Positions 16,362-24,373 of a DNA stretch of 56,131 nt are shown here, one piece after another. The notes below the pieces were generated by a model. That model was not told the DNA's origin and searched no databases. It saw nothing but the letters and a program-made list of their open reading frames with translations. Position numbers and translations under genes: made by a program. Location of the stretch: assembly GCA_902493145.1 (NCBI GenBank), contig CABUOA010000011.1:1-56131 (forward strand). Reading direction: 5' to 3'. This stretch comes from an uncultured Collinsella sp. (GTDB taxonomy: Bacteria > Actinomycetota > Coriobacteriia > Coriobacteriales > Coriobacteriaceae). Position 1 is the stretch's first letter. The number at the start of each line of letters is the position of its first letter.

Positions 16362-16910
16362 ATGAAATACCTCATCGCTTCCGATATCCATGGCTCGGCA
16401 TACTGGGCCGAACGCCTCTGCACCGCCATCGAATCCGAGCAGCCCGACCGCATTGTGCTGCTGGGCGACCTGCTCTACCACGGCCCGCGTAACGACCTGC
16501 CGCGCGACTACGCCCCCAAGCGCGTGATTCCGCTGCTCAACGCCCTGGCCGACCGCATCATCGCGGTACGCGGCAACTGCGACGCCGAGGTCGACCAGAT
16601 GGTCCTCGACTTTCCCGTTATGGCGGACTACGCCACGCTGTTCGACGAGACCGGCCGCGAGCTGTTCCTGACGCACGGTCATGTTTTTGGCGCCGGCATG
16701 CACAACAGCGTTGACCACGCGCCCGCGCTGCCCGAGGGCTCCGCGCTCGTCTACGGCCATACACACATCAAGGTAAATGAGGAAAGCGCCGCGCACCCGG
16801 GCCTGTGGCTCTTCAACCCCGGCAGCGTGAGCATCCCCAAGGACGGCACGCACAGCTACGGTATCTACGAGGGCGGCGCGTTCCGCCACGTGATCATGGA
16901 GGAGGACTAA
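16362..16910 (+). CDS. yfcE: YfcE-type metallophosphoesterase
   Basis: A 182-residue phosphodiesterase of the calcineurin-like superfamily, the length of YfcE. All metal-binding motifs are present: SDIHG at residues 8-12, GDLLYHGPRN near 39-48, GNCD near 73, THGH near 106 and GHTH near 133. The NPGSVSIPKDG block after the last motif is also characteristic of YfcE. Start: ATG 16362 after GAAAGGAC. mazG follows after 2 bases, so the two are co-transcribed. Confidence 0.9.
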   Translation: MKYLIASDIHGSAYWAERLCTAIESEQPDRIVLLGDLLYHGPRNDLPRDYAPKRVIPLLNALADRIIAVRGNCDAEVDQMVLDFPVMADYATLFDETGRELFLTHGHVFGAGMHNSVDHAPALPEGSALVYGHTHIKVNEESAAHPGLWLFNPGSVSIPKDGTHSYGIYEGGAFRHVIMEED

Positions 16911-16912
16911 CC

Positions 16913-17773
16913 ATGGCACAGCATATGGCTCAGCAAAATGCCGAGGGTTCGTGCGACCTGTCCACGCTGGTAGACGCGTCGGCCGAGCTGCAGCATCTGG
17001 TGCAGACCATCTGGCGCCTGCGTCAGCCCGACGGCTGCCCGTGGGACCGCGAGCAGACGCACCGCAGCATTGGCAAGAACATGATCGAGGAGGCCTACGA
17101 GGCGCTCGATTGCATCGAGGCCGACGATGCCATGCATCTGCGCGAGGAGCTCGGCGACGTGCTCATGCAGGTAGTGCTGCATGCGCAGATTGCCGCGGAT
17201 GCCGGCGAGTTTACGCTTGCCGACGTGGCGCACGATATCGACGCCAAGCTCATCCGTCGCCATCCGCACGTCTTTGGCGATGCGGATGCCGATAACTCCG
17301 ACGAGGCGCTCAAGATCTGGGACGAGGTCAAGCTTGCCGAGAAGGCCGCCAAGGACAAGGCCGTGGCGGCAGGCGAGGCCGCGCCCGAGGGGCTGCTCGA
17401 CGGCGTGCCCACGCACCTGCCGGCGCTGATGCAGGCGCAGAAGGTGTCGCGCAAGGCGGCTGCCGTAGGCTTTGAGTGGGAGACGGTCCAGGACGTGTGG
17501 GACGAGGTTGCCGAGGAGCGTGCCGAGTTTGAGGCCGAGGCTCCCGGCTCGCCCGAGCGCGAGATGGAGTTTGGCGACCTGCTCTTTGCCTTGGTCAACG
17601 TTGCGCGCAAAGAGGGGGTTGACGCCGAGAGCGCCCTTCGCGCCAGCACGGCAAAGTTCCGCCGCCGTTGGGCTGCGATGGAGGCCGCCGTGCACGAGGC
17701 GGGCGATGACCTCGCCGCCTGCTCAACCGCTCAACTCAACGACCTGTGGGACCAAGCAAAAGCAAGCGAGTGA
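16913..17773 (+). CDS. mazG: Nucleoside triphosphate pyrophosphohydrolase MazG
   Basis: A 286-residue protein hydrolysing NTPs and dNTPs to monophosphates. The first MazG domain shows the hallmark CPWDREQTHRSI, then EEAYEAL and EELGDVLMQVVLHA (EExxE and ExxD metal ligands), then KLIRRHPHVFGD. A second, weaker domain with ERAEFEAE and EFGDLLFALVNVARK occupies the C-terminal half, as in two-domain MazG proteins. Start ATG 16913 follows GGAGGAC. Tightly linked to yfcE; convergent with the DUF4143 ATPase gene. Confidence 0.93.
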   Translation: MAQHMAQQNAEGSCDLSTLVDASAELQHLVQTIWRLRQPDGCPWDREQTHRSIGKNMIEEAYEALDCIEADDAMHLREELGDVLMQVVLHAQIAADAGEFTLADVAHDIDAKLIRRHPHVFGDADADNSDEALKIWDEVKLAEKAAKDKAVAAGEAAPEGLLDGVPTHLPALMQAQKVSRKAAAVGFEWETVQDVWDEVAEERAEFEAEAPGSPEREMEFGDLLFALVNVARKEGVDAESALRASTAKFRRRWAAMEAAVHEAGDDLAACSTAQLNDLWDQAKASE

Positions 17774-17812
17774 GGCCTGCGTCTCTCACGGCATCCATTC
17801 GTAGAGAGGTCT

Positions 17813-19180
17813 CTACAAGCAAAAAGCCATATACAACGGAAGATGTGCCAGCTGCGCTTCGGCATCCCACTCGAGTTGTTTAGGGTGCAACACGTAAGCC
17901 ATCCCAATCTTCTTGTTAAAGCGCGCGCGGAATCGGTCGAGGGAGATGGTTCCGTATTTGCGCGGCGACTTAACTTCGATGGGGCTGATGCGCGGCTTTC
18001 CAGCGGCGTTGGCATAGGGTCGGGTAACGAGGAAGTCGATTTCCATGCGCTCCTCCCCCTCCTTCTTTCCGCTTTGGGAATAAAAGAAGAGCCTGTGTCC
18101 ATTGGCCTTTAGAGATTGGGCAACGTAGTTTTCGGTAAGCATTCCTTCGTTCAATCCGATGTCGCCGCGAAGCACGGCCCTGTAAACGTCTTCATCGGTA
18201 TCGTTGTTGTCAGAGAAGGCAAGCGTTACAAGCAGGCCGGTGTCTGCCATGTAGCACTTGAGGGCCGTTTGCTCCATGCTGAGCGAAAGGCCCACGCTCG
18301 GTTCGCTTGCGGCATAGCAGATATTGGCAATTCGCGCGTCTGCCAGCCAAAAGAAGGCTTCTTCGTAGGTGCGCATGCGTGCGTTTTTATCAAGTGAGGA
18401 AAGCTTGAATCGTTTTTCGTGCCTAGAGAGCTGACCCGGGATGCCATCGAGTACGGAGGCGACTTTGAATTCGTAACCGGTTGCAAAACGAGAGATATCG
18501 TTGCGATAGAGCTGGACGATTCGACGCTTCGAAGCGTCGACGGGCGCAAAAGCGCGCTGTTCAACATAGATGGATACCGGCTCAGGCATGCCGCCTACGA
18601 GCATGTATTCGCGCATAAGGGAGAGCGCTCTGCGATGTAGGGCATCGGGGAGCGGCTTCATCTTGTTAAAACTCATGCGAATGAGATCGGCCAGCCCCTT
18701 TTCATCCATGCCCCAAAGAAACTCCTCAAAGTCGAGGGGCTCAAGTTCCAGAGACTCTTCCTCGGATGGGATGACGATATCTTTAATGTTCTGCTTGATG
18801 CTGAGCAGGGATCCAGTTTCGATGTAGTCGTAACGTCCGTCTGCAACGAGATACTTGATGAGTCCGCGTGCTTGCGGGTACATCTGGACCTCGTCAAAGA
18901 CGATAAGCGTCTCGTGTTCATAGAGTTTGACGTTATAGAAAACCGAGAGATAGAGGAAGAGCGAGTCGAAGTCAGTGCGATAGTCCTCAAAATATTGCTT
19001 AACTTCGGCAGGTGCTTGAAAGAAATCAATGACAAGGCAGGACTTGTATTCGGTTTCTCCAAACGTGCGGGCAAGCGTGCTCTTGCCGACGCGGCGGGCT
19101 CCTTCAATAAGAAGTGCTGTTTTACCAGCGCTTTCATGCTTCCATTTTAGTAGTTTGTCATAGGCTTTTCGTTTAAGCAT
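17813..19180 (-). CDS. AAA ATPase with DUF4143 domain
   Basis: A 455-residue ATPase of the archaeal-type/DUF4143 family: Walker A GARRVGKST near residue 30, Walker B LIVFDEVQMYPQ near 93, and a C-terminal domain with a PD-(D/E)XK-like core in EIDFLVTRP and PIEVKSPRKYG near residues 395-415. Members are widespread in gut bacteria; their function is not established, though links to toxin-antitoxin behaviour and DNA have been suggested. The start is set at the ATG at 19180, after GAGG; a longer form starting at 19228 would run through a 33-base direct repeat. GC content is lower than in the flanking genes, consistent with acquisition. Confidence 0.85.
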   Translation of the reverse strand: MLKRKAYDKLLKWKHESAGKTALLIEGARRVGKSTLARTFGETEYKSCLVIDFFQAPAEVKQYFEDYRTDFDSLFLYLSVFYNVKLYEHETLIVFDEVQMYPQARGLIKYLVADGRYDYIETGSLLSIKQNIKDIVIPSEEESLELEPLDFEEFLWGMDEKGLADLIRMSFNKMKPLPDALHRRALSLMREYMLVGGMPEPVSIYVEQRAFAPVDASKRRIVQLYRNDISRFATGYEFKVASVLDGIPGQLSRHEKRFKLSSLDKNARMRTYEEAFFWLADARIANICYAASEPSVGLSLSMEQTALKCYMADTGLLVTLAFSDNNDTDEDVYRAVLRGDIGLNEGMLTENYVAQSLKANGHRLFFYSQSGKKEGEERMEIDFLVTRPYANAAGKPRISPIEVKSPRKYGTISLDRFRARFNKKIGMAYVLHPKQLEWDAEAQLAHLPLYMAFCL

Positions 19181-19192
19181 GGCTACCTCGTA

Positions 19193-19275
19193 CACGATAT
19201 CCAGAACTTTTATAACCTGATTATGCACGATATCCAGAACTTCAGACCCTTAGAATTACACGATATCCAGAACTT
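19193..19275. repeat. Three 33-bp tandem repeats upstream of the ATPase gene
   Basis: CACGATATCCAGAACTT occurs three times at exactly 33-bp intervals: 19193-19209, 19226-19242 and 19259-19275; a degenerate CACGAT follows at 19279. The spacing is close to three helical turns, putting each copy on the same DNA face just upstream of the ATPase start. It may be an operator array or a tandem expansion of the 5' end of the gene (33 is also 11 codons). Confidence 0.85.
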
Positions 19276-19555
19276 TGCACGATGTAAAAGCACATTATTG
19301 GCTCTTTCATTCGCAAGCCAGGTAAAGACGGTATGCCGATAGAAGAATTTAATGGGGGGGGGCGACCTCTAGAGATGAATGCTCGGTGCAAAAACAAGCG
19401 CCCAAAGAATGATTTCTCCAATTCATATGTATCCCTCGGCTAACTTAGGGCATAATGCAAAAAGTGCGACATGGCTAACTTACGGAGGCGCACCGATGGT
19501 GCGCAGTCGGCCAGTTGCTTGTATCAACTACGTTTCCAAGTGAGAGGGAGACAAC
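19276..19555 (+). promoter_or_regulatory. eno: Intergenic region and leader of the enolase gene
   Basis: The stretch has no convincing gene. It contains a run of nine G near 19354, a -10-like CATAAT (19451-19456) with a poor -35, a 10-base direct repeat GGCTAACTTA (19438-19447 and 19473-19482) bracketing that box, and a perfect 7-bp hairpin GCGCACC-GAT-GGTGCGC (19488-19504) in the transcribed leader. The promoter of eno is probably here. Confidence 0.45.
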
Positions 19556-20845
19556 ATGAGCGATATTTTGGATGTCTACGGTCGCGAGGTGCTCGACAGC
19601 CGCGGCAACCCCACCGTCGAGGTCGAGGTCGTGCTCGAGGACGGCAGCTTCGGCCGCGCGATGGTGCCTTCGGGCGCTTCGACCGGCGCCTTTGAGGCAT
19701 GCGAGCTGCGCGACGGCGACAAGGGCCGCTATCTGGGCAAGGGTGTCTCGCAGGCCGTCGAGCACGTCAACAACGAGTGTGCCGATGCCGTCGTGGGCCT
19801 CGACGCCTTCGATCAGCGCGCCGTCGATGCCGCGCTAATCGCCGCGGACGGTACGACCAACAAGACCAAGCTCGGCGCCAACGCCATTCTGGGCGTGTCG
19901 CTGGCAGTTGCCCGCGCCGCAGCCGAGTCGGCGGGCCTGTCGCTGTACCAGTACCTGGGCGGTGTCAACGCCCATCTGCTGCCCACGCCCATGATGAACA
20001 TCCTCAACGGCGGCGTGCACGCCGACAACAACGTTGACTTCCAGGAGTTCATGATCATGCCCGTGGGCGCCCCGAGCTTTGCCGAGGGCCTGCGTTGGTG
20101 CGCCGAGGTCTACCACACCCTCAAGGGCGTGCTGCACGAGGCCGGCCTGGGCGGCGGCGTGGGCGACGAGGGCGGCTTTGCGCCCAACCTTAAGACCAAT
20201 GCCGAGCCGTTCGAGTACATTACCAAGGCCGTCGAGAAGGCTGGCTTTAAGCCCGGCGTCGACTTCATGTACGCCATGGACCCGGCCTCGACCGAGTTCT
20301 ACAACGCCGAGACCGGCATGTACGAGCTCAAGGGTGAGGGCGTGGAGTACACGAGTGCTCAGATGGTTGATTACTGGGAGAAGCTCGTCGACACCTATCC
20401 CATCATCTCCATCGAGGATGGTATGGCCGAGGAGGACTGGGACGGCTGGGTTGAGCTCACCCGCCGCATTGGCAACAAGGTGCAGCTGGTGGGCGACGAC
20501 CTGTTCGTCACCAACACCGAGCGCCTTAAGAAGGGCATCGAGCTGGGTGCCGCCAACGCGATCCTGGTCAAGGTCAACCAGATCGGCACACTCACCGAGT
20601 CGCTCGAGGCCATCGAGACCGCCAAGGAGGCCGGCTATGCTTGCATCGTGAGCCACCGCTCCGGCGAGACCGAGGATTCCACGATCGCCGACCTGGTCGT
20701 GGGCGTCAATGCCGGCCAGATCAAGTCGGGCGCCCCGTGCCGCAGCGACCGTATCGCCAAGTACAATCAGCTCATCCGCATCGAGGACGAGCTCGAGGGC
20801 AGCGCGCGCTACGCCGGTAAGACCGCGTTCTACAACATTCGCTAA
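19556..20845 (+). CDS. eno: Enolase
   Basis: A 429-residue glycolytic enzyme interconverting 2-phosphoglycerate and phosphoenolpyruvate. Family signatures are complete: REVLDSRGNPTVEVEV, the flexible loop GASTGAFEACELRDGD, the metal ligands in YAMDPASTEF, SIEDGMAEEDW and LVGDDLFVTN, and the signature ILVKVNQIGTLTE. The start ATG 19556 follows GAGAGGGAGACAAC. Very strong codon bias agrees with high expression. A clear terminator lies at 20918-20949. Confidence 0.98.
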   Translation: MSDILDVYGREVLDSRGNPTVEVEVVLEDGSFGRAMVPSGASTGAFEACELRDGDKGRYLGKGVSQAVEHVNNECADAVVGLDAFDQRAVDAALIAADGTTNKTKLGANAILGVSLAVARAAAESAGLSLYQYLGGVNAHLLPTPMMNILNGGVHADNNVDFQEFMIMPVGAPSFAEGLRWCAEVYHTLKGVLHEAGLGGGVGDEGGFAPNLKTNAEPFEYITKAVEKAGFKPGVDFMYAMDPASTEFYNAETGMYELKGEGVEYTSAQMVDYWEKLVDTYPIISIEDGMAEEDWDGWVELTRRIGNKVQLVGDDLFVTNTERLKKGIELGAANAILVKVNQIGTLTESLEAIETAKEAGYACIVSHRSGETEDSTIADLVVGVNAGQIKSGAPCRSDRIAKYNQLIRIEDELEGSARYAGKTAFYNIR

Positions 20846-20917
20846 ACGGGCGAATTTGGCGAGGGGGAGGCTGACTCGGTTCCGTCCCGCCTTGACTGGA
20901 TGCTGCAAAGCGCCATG

Positions 20918-20949
20918 GGCGCTGGGCCATACGGCTCAGCGCCTTTTTT
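20918..20949 (+). terminator. Rho-independent terminator of eno
   Basis: GGCGCTGGGCC (20918-20928) pairs with GGCTCAGCGCC (20933-20943) around a 4-base loop, followed by six T. Confidence 0.88.
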
Positions 20950-21040
20950 ATGTCGAGCAAAGGCTGCCGAAGGTGGTGCACGCGCTCGTGCTATAACTAG
21001 AATACTTAGCGCAAACAAACCTCAACCGCACAAGGCGCAC

Positions 21041-21802
21041 ATGGATCAGATTTACGACAACAGGTACTATTCCGCCGGTTCGCGTGAGCCGTCGCCTCGC
21101 CGTGCGCGCACGGTGCAGCTCGGTGGGTCCGCTTATGCCGGCGCCGACCGCTCCACGCAGCGCCCGGCAAGTACCTCGCGCCCCAATGCTCAATCAAATA
21201 CCTTGGCAGATGGACCGGTGCGCCCGGCACGTTCGTCGCATGCGTCGCGTCCCTCGACTCAAGCACACGACAAATCGAGTAGGCCCTCGAACCGTCTTTC
21301 GGGCTCGGACTTTATGCATTACGCCAACGACAACGCGGTTGTCAAGGCGATCTATGACTTTACGCATGGCCCTCTGCGTCCGCTGTTTATCGGTATCGTG
21401 GTGGCGCTGGTGCTCGTGAGCCTGTATTTCCCCGTGCGCGATCTGTACGTGGCAAAGCGTTCGAGCGATATCTTGGCCAAGCAGGTCGAGATTCGCCAGC
21501 AATACAATGATGAGCTGCAAAAAAGCGTCGACAAGCTGCTCTCGGAGGAGGGTATCAAGGACGCGGCGTCCGAGGACCTGGGCCTGGTGATGCCCGGCGA
21601 GAAGAAGATTGACGTGCTAGGTTTGGACGACGATTCGGACTCGTCGTCGAGCAAAAAGTCCTCAAACGCCAAGAAGGCCAGCGAAGTGGCCAAGGAAATC
21701 GAAGAAGTCGGCAAGGACGCGCCGTGGTACATCCAGGCGCTCGACATGCTGTTTGGGTTTAACGGCGTCGAGGGTCAGACGGTCGTGTCCAACGGCAAAT
21801 AG
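21041..21802 (+). CDS. FtsB/DivIC-like septum formation initiator protein
   Basis: A 253-residue bitopic membrane protein. Residues 1-110 form a long basic, Ser/Arg/Pro-rich cytoplasmic tail; a single membrane helix spans about 113-131; a periplasmic coiled coil with SSDILAKQVEIRQQYNDEL follows; the C-terminal 80 residues are acidic and then Ser/Lys-rich. This is the layout of actinobacterial FtsB/DivIC (septum formation initiator), and the gene order eno, divIC-like, ppx is common in actinobacteria. It would act at the division septum. Start ATG 21041 has only a weak AAGGCG; TATAAC and TAGAAT just upstream (20992-21002) suggest its own promoter. Confidence 0.78.
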   Translation: MDQIYDNRYYSAGSREPSPRRARTVQLGGSAYAGADRSTQRPASTSRPNAQSNTLADGPVRPARSSHASRPSTQAHDKSSRPSNRLSGSDFMHYANDNAVVKAIYDFTHGPLRPLFIGIVVALVLVSLYFPVRDLYVAKRSSDILAKQVEIRQQYNDELQKSVDKLLSEEGIKDAASEDLGLVMPGEKKIDVLGLDDDSDSSSSKKSSNAKKASEVAKEIEEVGKDAPWYIQALDMLFGFNGVEGQTVVSNGK

Positions 21803-21822
21803 CGCCCGGAGGGGAGCCCGCA

Positions 21823-22824
21823 ATGACAAATTGCAAACGCTATAAGGTAGCCGCGATCGACCTGGGAACGGTGTCGTCGCGACTGGTGTTGGCCCAGGTC
21901 GAGGGCGGAGCGATTGTGGAATCGTCCAAGCATACCGAGATTACCGACCTGGGCGAGGGCGTGGACACGACGGGGCGCTTTTGCAAGGCGGCTGTCGAGC
22001 GTGTGCTCGCTGCGTGCCGCATGTTTGTGGACGAGGCCCGTGCCTTTGGGGCCGTGTGCGTCTGCACCACGTGCACGAGTGCCGCGCGCGATGCGTCCAA
22101 TGCCGCGCTGCTGCTGGACGGCCTGCGCGAGTTGGGGCTCAAACCACAGGTGATTCCGGGCGAGGTCGAGGCGCGCCTGACATTTTTTGGCGTGGCGCAC
22201 GACTTTGCCGGCGAACGCATCATTGTTGCCGATTCGGGCGGCGGATCCACGGAGCTCGCGACTGACGTGTACGCGCCGGAGCGCGGGGTTTTTGCGCTGG
22301 AAGGGACGCGCTCGCTGGACATTGGCTGTCGCCGTGTGACAGAGCGGTTTTTCTCGGCGCTGCCACCCTCGCGCGGCGAGCTTACTGCCGCTGCCACGTG
22401 GACAGGTGAGCAGTTCGCCGCCTATTTTGAAGGCCTGCCCAGTGACTTTGAGCGCGCCGAACGCTTGGTCGCGGTGGGCGGCACGGTGACTACGCTGGTG
22501 GCTCTGGTCCACGAGCTGGAACCGTACGATTCGAACTTTGTGCACCTACGCGAGCTGTCGCTGGAGCAGGTCTCGGCCGCTATCGAGCGCATGTCTGTGT
22601 TGGACGCGGAAGGCATTGCCGCGCTACCGGGCGTGCAACCCAAGCGCGCGGGCGTGATCTTGGCAGGTGCCGTGGTGATTCGCGAGCTCATGCGAGCCGG
22701 CGGCTACAAGACGCTCACCGTAAGCGAGAACAGCCTACTCGCCGGCATGGCCGCCACCATCAACGAGACTCTCGACGGCGCCACTCCCACTATCGGCTGG
22801 ACCCCGAGCCTGAGCGCTCTTTAA
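21823..22824 (+). CDS. Ppx/GppA-family phosphatase
   Basis: A 333-residue protein of the exopolyphosphatase/guanosine pentaphosphate phosphatase family (ASKHA fold). Visible motifs: AAIDLGTVSSRLVLAQV phosphate-1 loop near residue 10, VCTTCTSAARDASN, IVADSGGGSTEL phosphate-2 loop near residue 134, and AVGGTVTTLVAL. Length matches the short, one-unit actinobacterial form. Start ATG 21823 follows GGAGGGGAG, 20 bases after the divIC-like gene, so they are probably one operon. Whether it degrades polyphosphate or pppGpp cannot be told from sequence. Confidence 0.88.
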   Translation: MTNCKRYKVAAIDLGTVSSRLVLAQVEGGAIVESSKHTEITDLGEGVDTTGRFCKAAVERVLAACRMFVDEARAFGAVCVCTTCTSAARDASNAALLLDGLRELGLKPQVIPGEVEARLTFFGVAHDFAGERIIVADSGGGSTELATDVYAPERGVFALEGTRSLDIGCRRVTERFFSALPPSRGELTAAATWTGEQFAAYFEGLPSDFERAERLVAVGGTVTTLVALVHELEPYDSNFVHLRELSLEQVSAAIERMSVLDAEGIAALPGVQPKRAGVILAGAVVIRELMRAGGYKTLTVSENSLLAGMAATINETLDGATPTIGWTPSLSAL

Positions 22825-22839
22825 CCGTGTCTCCCTCTG

Positions 22840-22906
22840 AGTTGCGGTGAAATAGTTCCTAAATAAGCTGGTAAACGGTATAAACGGGATCTATTCCACC
22901 GCAACT
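22840..22906. repeat. Long palindromic element, copy 2 (inverted relative to copy 1)
   Basis: AGTTGCGGTGAAATAG begins the left arm (22840-22859) and the right arm (22887-22906) ends in the complement of AGTTGCGGTGGAATAG. Reverse-complemented, it aligns along its length with the element at 14500-14568, including part of the loop, so it is the same family in opposite orientation. It lies just after ppx and 3 bases before a second repeat (22909). Confidence 0.8.
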
Positions 22907-22908
22907 TA

Positions 22909-22993
22909 GAGCCCCACCGGCGTCCAAAAGAAGCGGGCCCGCATCCCTGGGGGACACGGACCCGAAAGCTCCATATGGTAGGGGCGGTGGGAC
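22909..22993. repeat. Upstream copy of tRNA-Leu 3' end and flank (85 bp)
   Basis: This segment repeats 23105-23189 at an exact offset of 196 bp. The first 51 bases match with one difference, the middle 16 bases diverge, and the last 18 bases (22976-22993) equal the 3' end of the tRNA-Leu gene including CCA. It is a tRNA fragment, not a functional tRNA. Confidence 0.85.
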
Positions 22994-23001
22994 GTCCGCG
23001 T

Positions 23002-23079
23002 ATTTGCTGCGCAAATCCGCACCGGCTTCGGCCGCCTGCCGGCGTCCTCGCCGGCTCGCTGCGGACGCTGCGCGTCCGC
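23002..23079. repeat. Array of four short perfect hairpins
   Basis: Between the two tRNA-flank repeats lie four consecutive stem-loops: ATTTGC-tgc-GCAAAT (23002-23016), CGGC-TTCG-GCCG (23023-23034), GCCGGCG-tcct-CGCCGGC (23038-23055) and GCGGACGC-tgc-GCGTCCGC (23061-23079). The dense structure suggests an RNA or a REP-like element rather than coding DNA. Confidence 0.7.
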
Positions 23080-23104
23080 CTGACGCTCGCCCCCTCGCGG
23101 GTTC

Positions 23105-23171
23105 GAGCCCCACCGGCGTCCAAAAGAAACGGGCCCGCATCCCTGGGGGACACGGGCTCGTAAACAATACG
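23105..23171 (-). terminator. Terminator region of tRNA-Leu, part of the 85-bp repeat
   Basis: On the minus strand, downstream of the tRNA, GCCCGTGTCCC and GGGATGCGGGC form an 11-bp stem with two G-U pairs and a CCA loop, followed by CCGTTTCTTTT. It is duplicated at 22909-22975. Confidence 0.6.
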
Positions 23172-23256
23172 TGGTAGGGGCGGTGGGACTCGAACCCACA
23201 ATCCTTGCGGCGAGAGATTTTAAGTCTCCTGCGTATGCCAATTCCGCCACGCCCCC
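23172..23256 (-). tRNA. tRNA-Leu (anticodon UAA)
   Basis: Read on the minus strand, an 85-base tRNA starts GGGGGCGTGGCGGAATTGG, has the anticodon loop CTTAAAA (anticodon TAA) closed by AGGAGA/TCTCT, the long variable arm of class II tRNAs, the T arm GTGGGTTCGAGTCCCAC, and an encoded CCA. The acceptor stem pairs throughout with one G-U at the end. Confidence 0.95.
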
Positions 23257-23287
23257 GTGAGACTAGAAGTCTAGCACAAGCCGCCCG

Positions 23288-23911
23288 TTACGCGTTGACA
23301 GCCATCGAGTGCCGGCCCGACTTCTCCAGGAACTCCTGGAACTTGGCTTCGTCGCCCTTGTTCTGGTACTGCAGGGCCAGCAGGTATTCCAGGCGGCAGC
23401 TCTTGACCTTGTCGTCACCGGCTTCCTTGAGCATGCGCTCCAGCTCGGGAATATCGTTGTGGCGCTTGAGGATCATCGTGTCATACATCAGCTGGCATTC
23501 GTGCGCGACTGCCTCGGCCTGGCCGCCCTCAAAGCCTTTGATCTCGCGCAGCAATTCCTTGGACTTTTTGCGGTCCTCCTGACCAACGTAGTAGTTAAAG
23601 GCCTTAATGACCAGGTCGACGCGCTGCATCTTGGGCAGATTGAGCCCCAGCAGCAAATCGAACATCTCATCGGCGCGCTTGTGGTCCTCGCGCAGCAGAT
23701 AGGAGTTCAGGCGCAGGTAGTCGCGGTTGTAGCGCGGGTACAGCATGCTGGTGAGTTTGCCATCGAGCAAACGATCGAACTCGTCCCACTGCTTAGCGGC
23801 CATAAGCTGCTGCAGGCGTTTAAACGTGGTGCGTTTTTTGACGCTAAAGAACACCGACACGGCGATGCAGATGATAACGACGGCGGTCCAGAGTGTGCGG
23901 GAATCGGGCAT
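23288..23911 (-). CDS. Membrane-anchored protein with TPR-like helical repeats
   Basis: A 207-residue protein with an N-terminal membrane helix (about residues 6-23) followed by basic residues and an all-helical domain rich in charged pairs, resembling tetratricopeptide repeats (for example QQLMAAKQWDEFDRLLDGKL and LKEAGDDKVKSCRLEYLLAL). Start is taken at the ATG at 23911 with AAGGA seven bases upstream; a GTG six codons earlier is possible. It lies upstream of tRNA-Leu on the same strand with a 31-base gap. Function unknown; such proteins usually scaffold protein-protein contacts at the membrane. Confidence 0.75.
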   Translation of the reverse strand: MPDSRTLWTAVVIICIAVSVFFSVKKRTTFKRLQQLMAAKQWDEFDRLLDGKLTSMLYPRYNRDYLRLNSYLLREDHKRADEMFDLLLGLNLPKMQRVDLVIKAFNYYVGQEDRKKSKELLREIKGFEGGQAEAVAHECQLMYDTMILKRHNDIPELERMLKEAGDDKVKSCRLEYLLALQYQNKGDEAKFQEFLEKSGRHSMAVNA

Positions 23912-24074
23912 ATTAGGGTCCTTAGTCACTCATAAAGCGAGCGGTATGACAACACGTACTGGATGTATTATACGCAGCGCGCAAGCAAACTGGCATAAAA
24001 GCTCATCGAGGCCGAGTGCTATCGCTCGCTGCGGTACACTTACCTAAAGTAAACCATGAAGGGAGACATTACCT

Positions 24075-24362
24075 ATGAAGAAGATCGTTTTGGCTTGCGG
24101 TGCTGGCGCTGCTACTTCCACGCTCGTTGCCCAGAAGGTCGCCACCTTGCTCGACGCCAACGGTTACGCCGGCAAGTACGAGATCGTGCAGTGCGCCATC
24201 TCCGAGGCCAAGGACTACTGCGACGAGGGCGCCGACCTGCTGATCGCCACCACCGTTGCCCCCGAGGGCCTCACCTGCCCGTACGTGAGTGGCGTGCCCT
24301 TCATGACCGGCATGAACCGCGTCGCTGCCGAGAAGGCCGTCCTCGACGTTATGGCTCAGTAG
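24075..24362 (+). CDS. PTS EIIB component, galactitol/ascorbate type (orphan)
   Basis: A 95-residue protein of the GatB/SgaB-like EIIB fold. The phosphocysteine is Cys8 in VLACGAGAATSTL. It is the right length for a free-standing IIB, but no IIA or IIC lies nearby, so it must work with subunits encoded elsewhere or have a regulatory role. Start ATG 24075 follows GAAGGGAGAC; a -10-like TACACT lies near 24034. A longer reading from 24056 is in another frame and is spurious. The VOC protein follows after 11 bases. Confidence 0.82.
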   Translation: MKKIVLACGAGAATSTLVAQKVATLLDANGYAGKYEIVQCAISEAKDYCDEGADLLIATTVAPEGLTCPYVSGVPFMTGMNRVAAEKAVLDVMAQ

Positions 24363-24373
24363 GCGCTGACTGT

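Noticed and set aside
19193..19275. Possible CRISPR array
   Set aside because: Only three 17-base repeats with 16-base spacers and no cas genes; better described as tandem operator-like repeats.
22821..23250. Several overlapping minus-strand frames of 100-126 codons around tRNA-Leu
   Set aside because: They translate through the tRNA, its terminator and the hairpin array; a typical spurious tRNA-region prediction.
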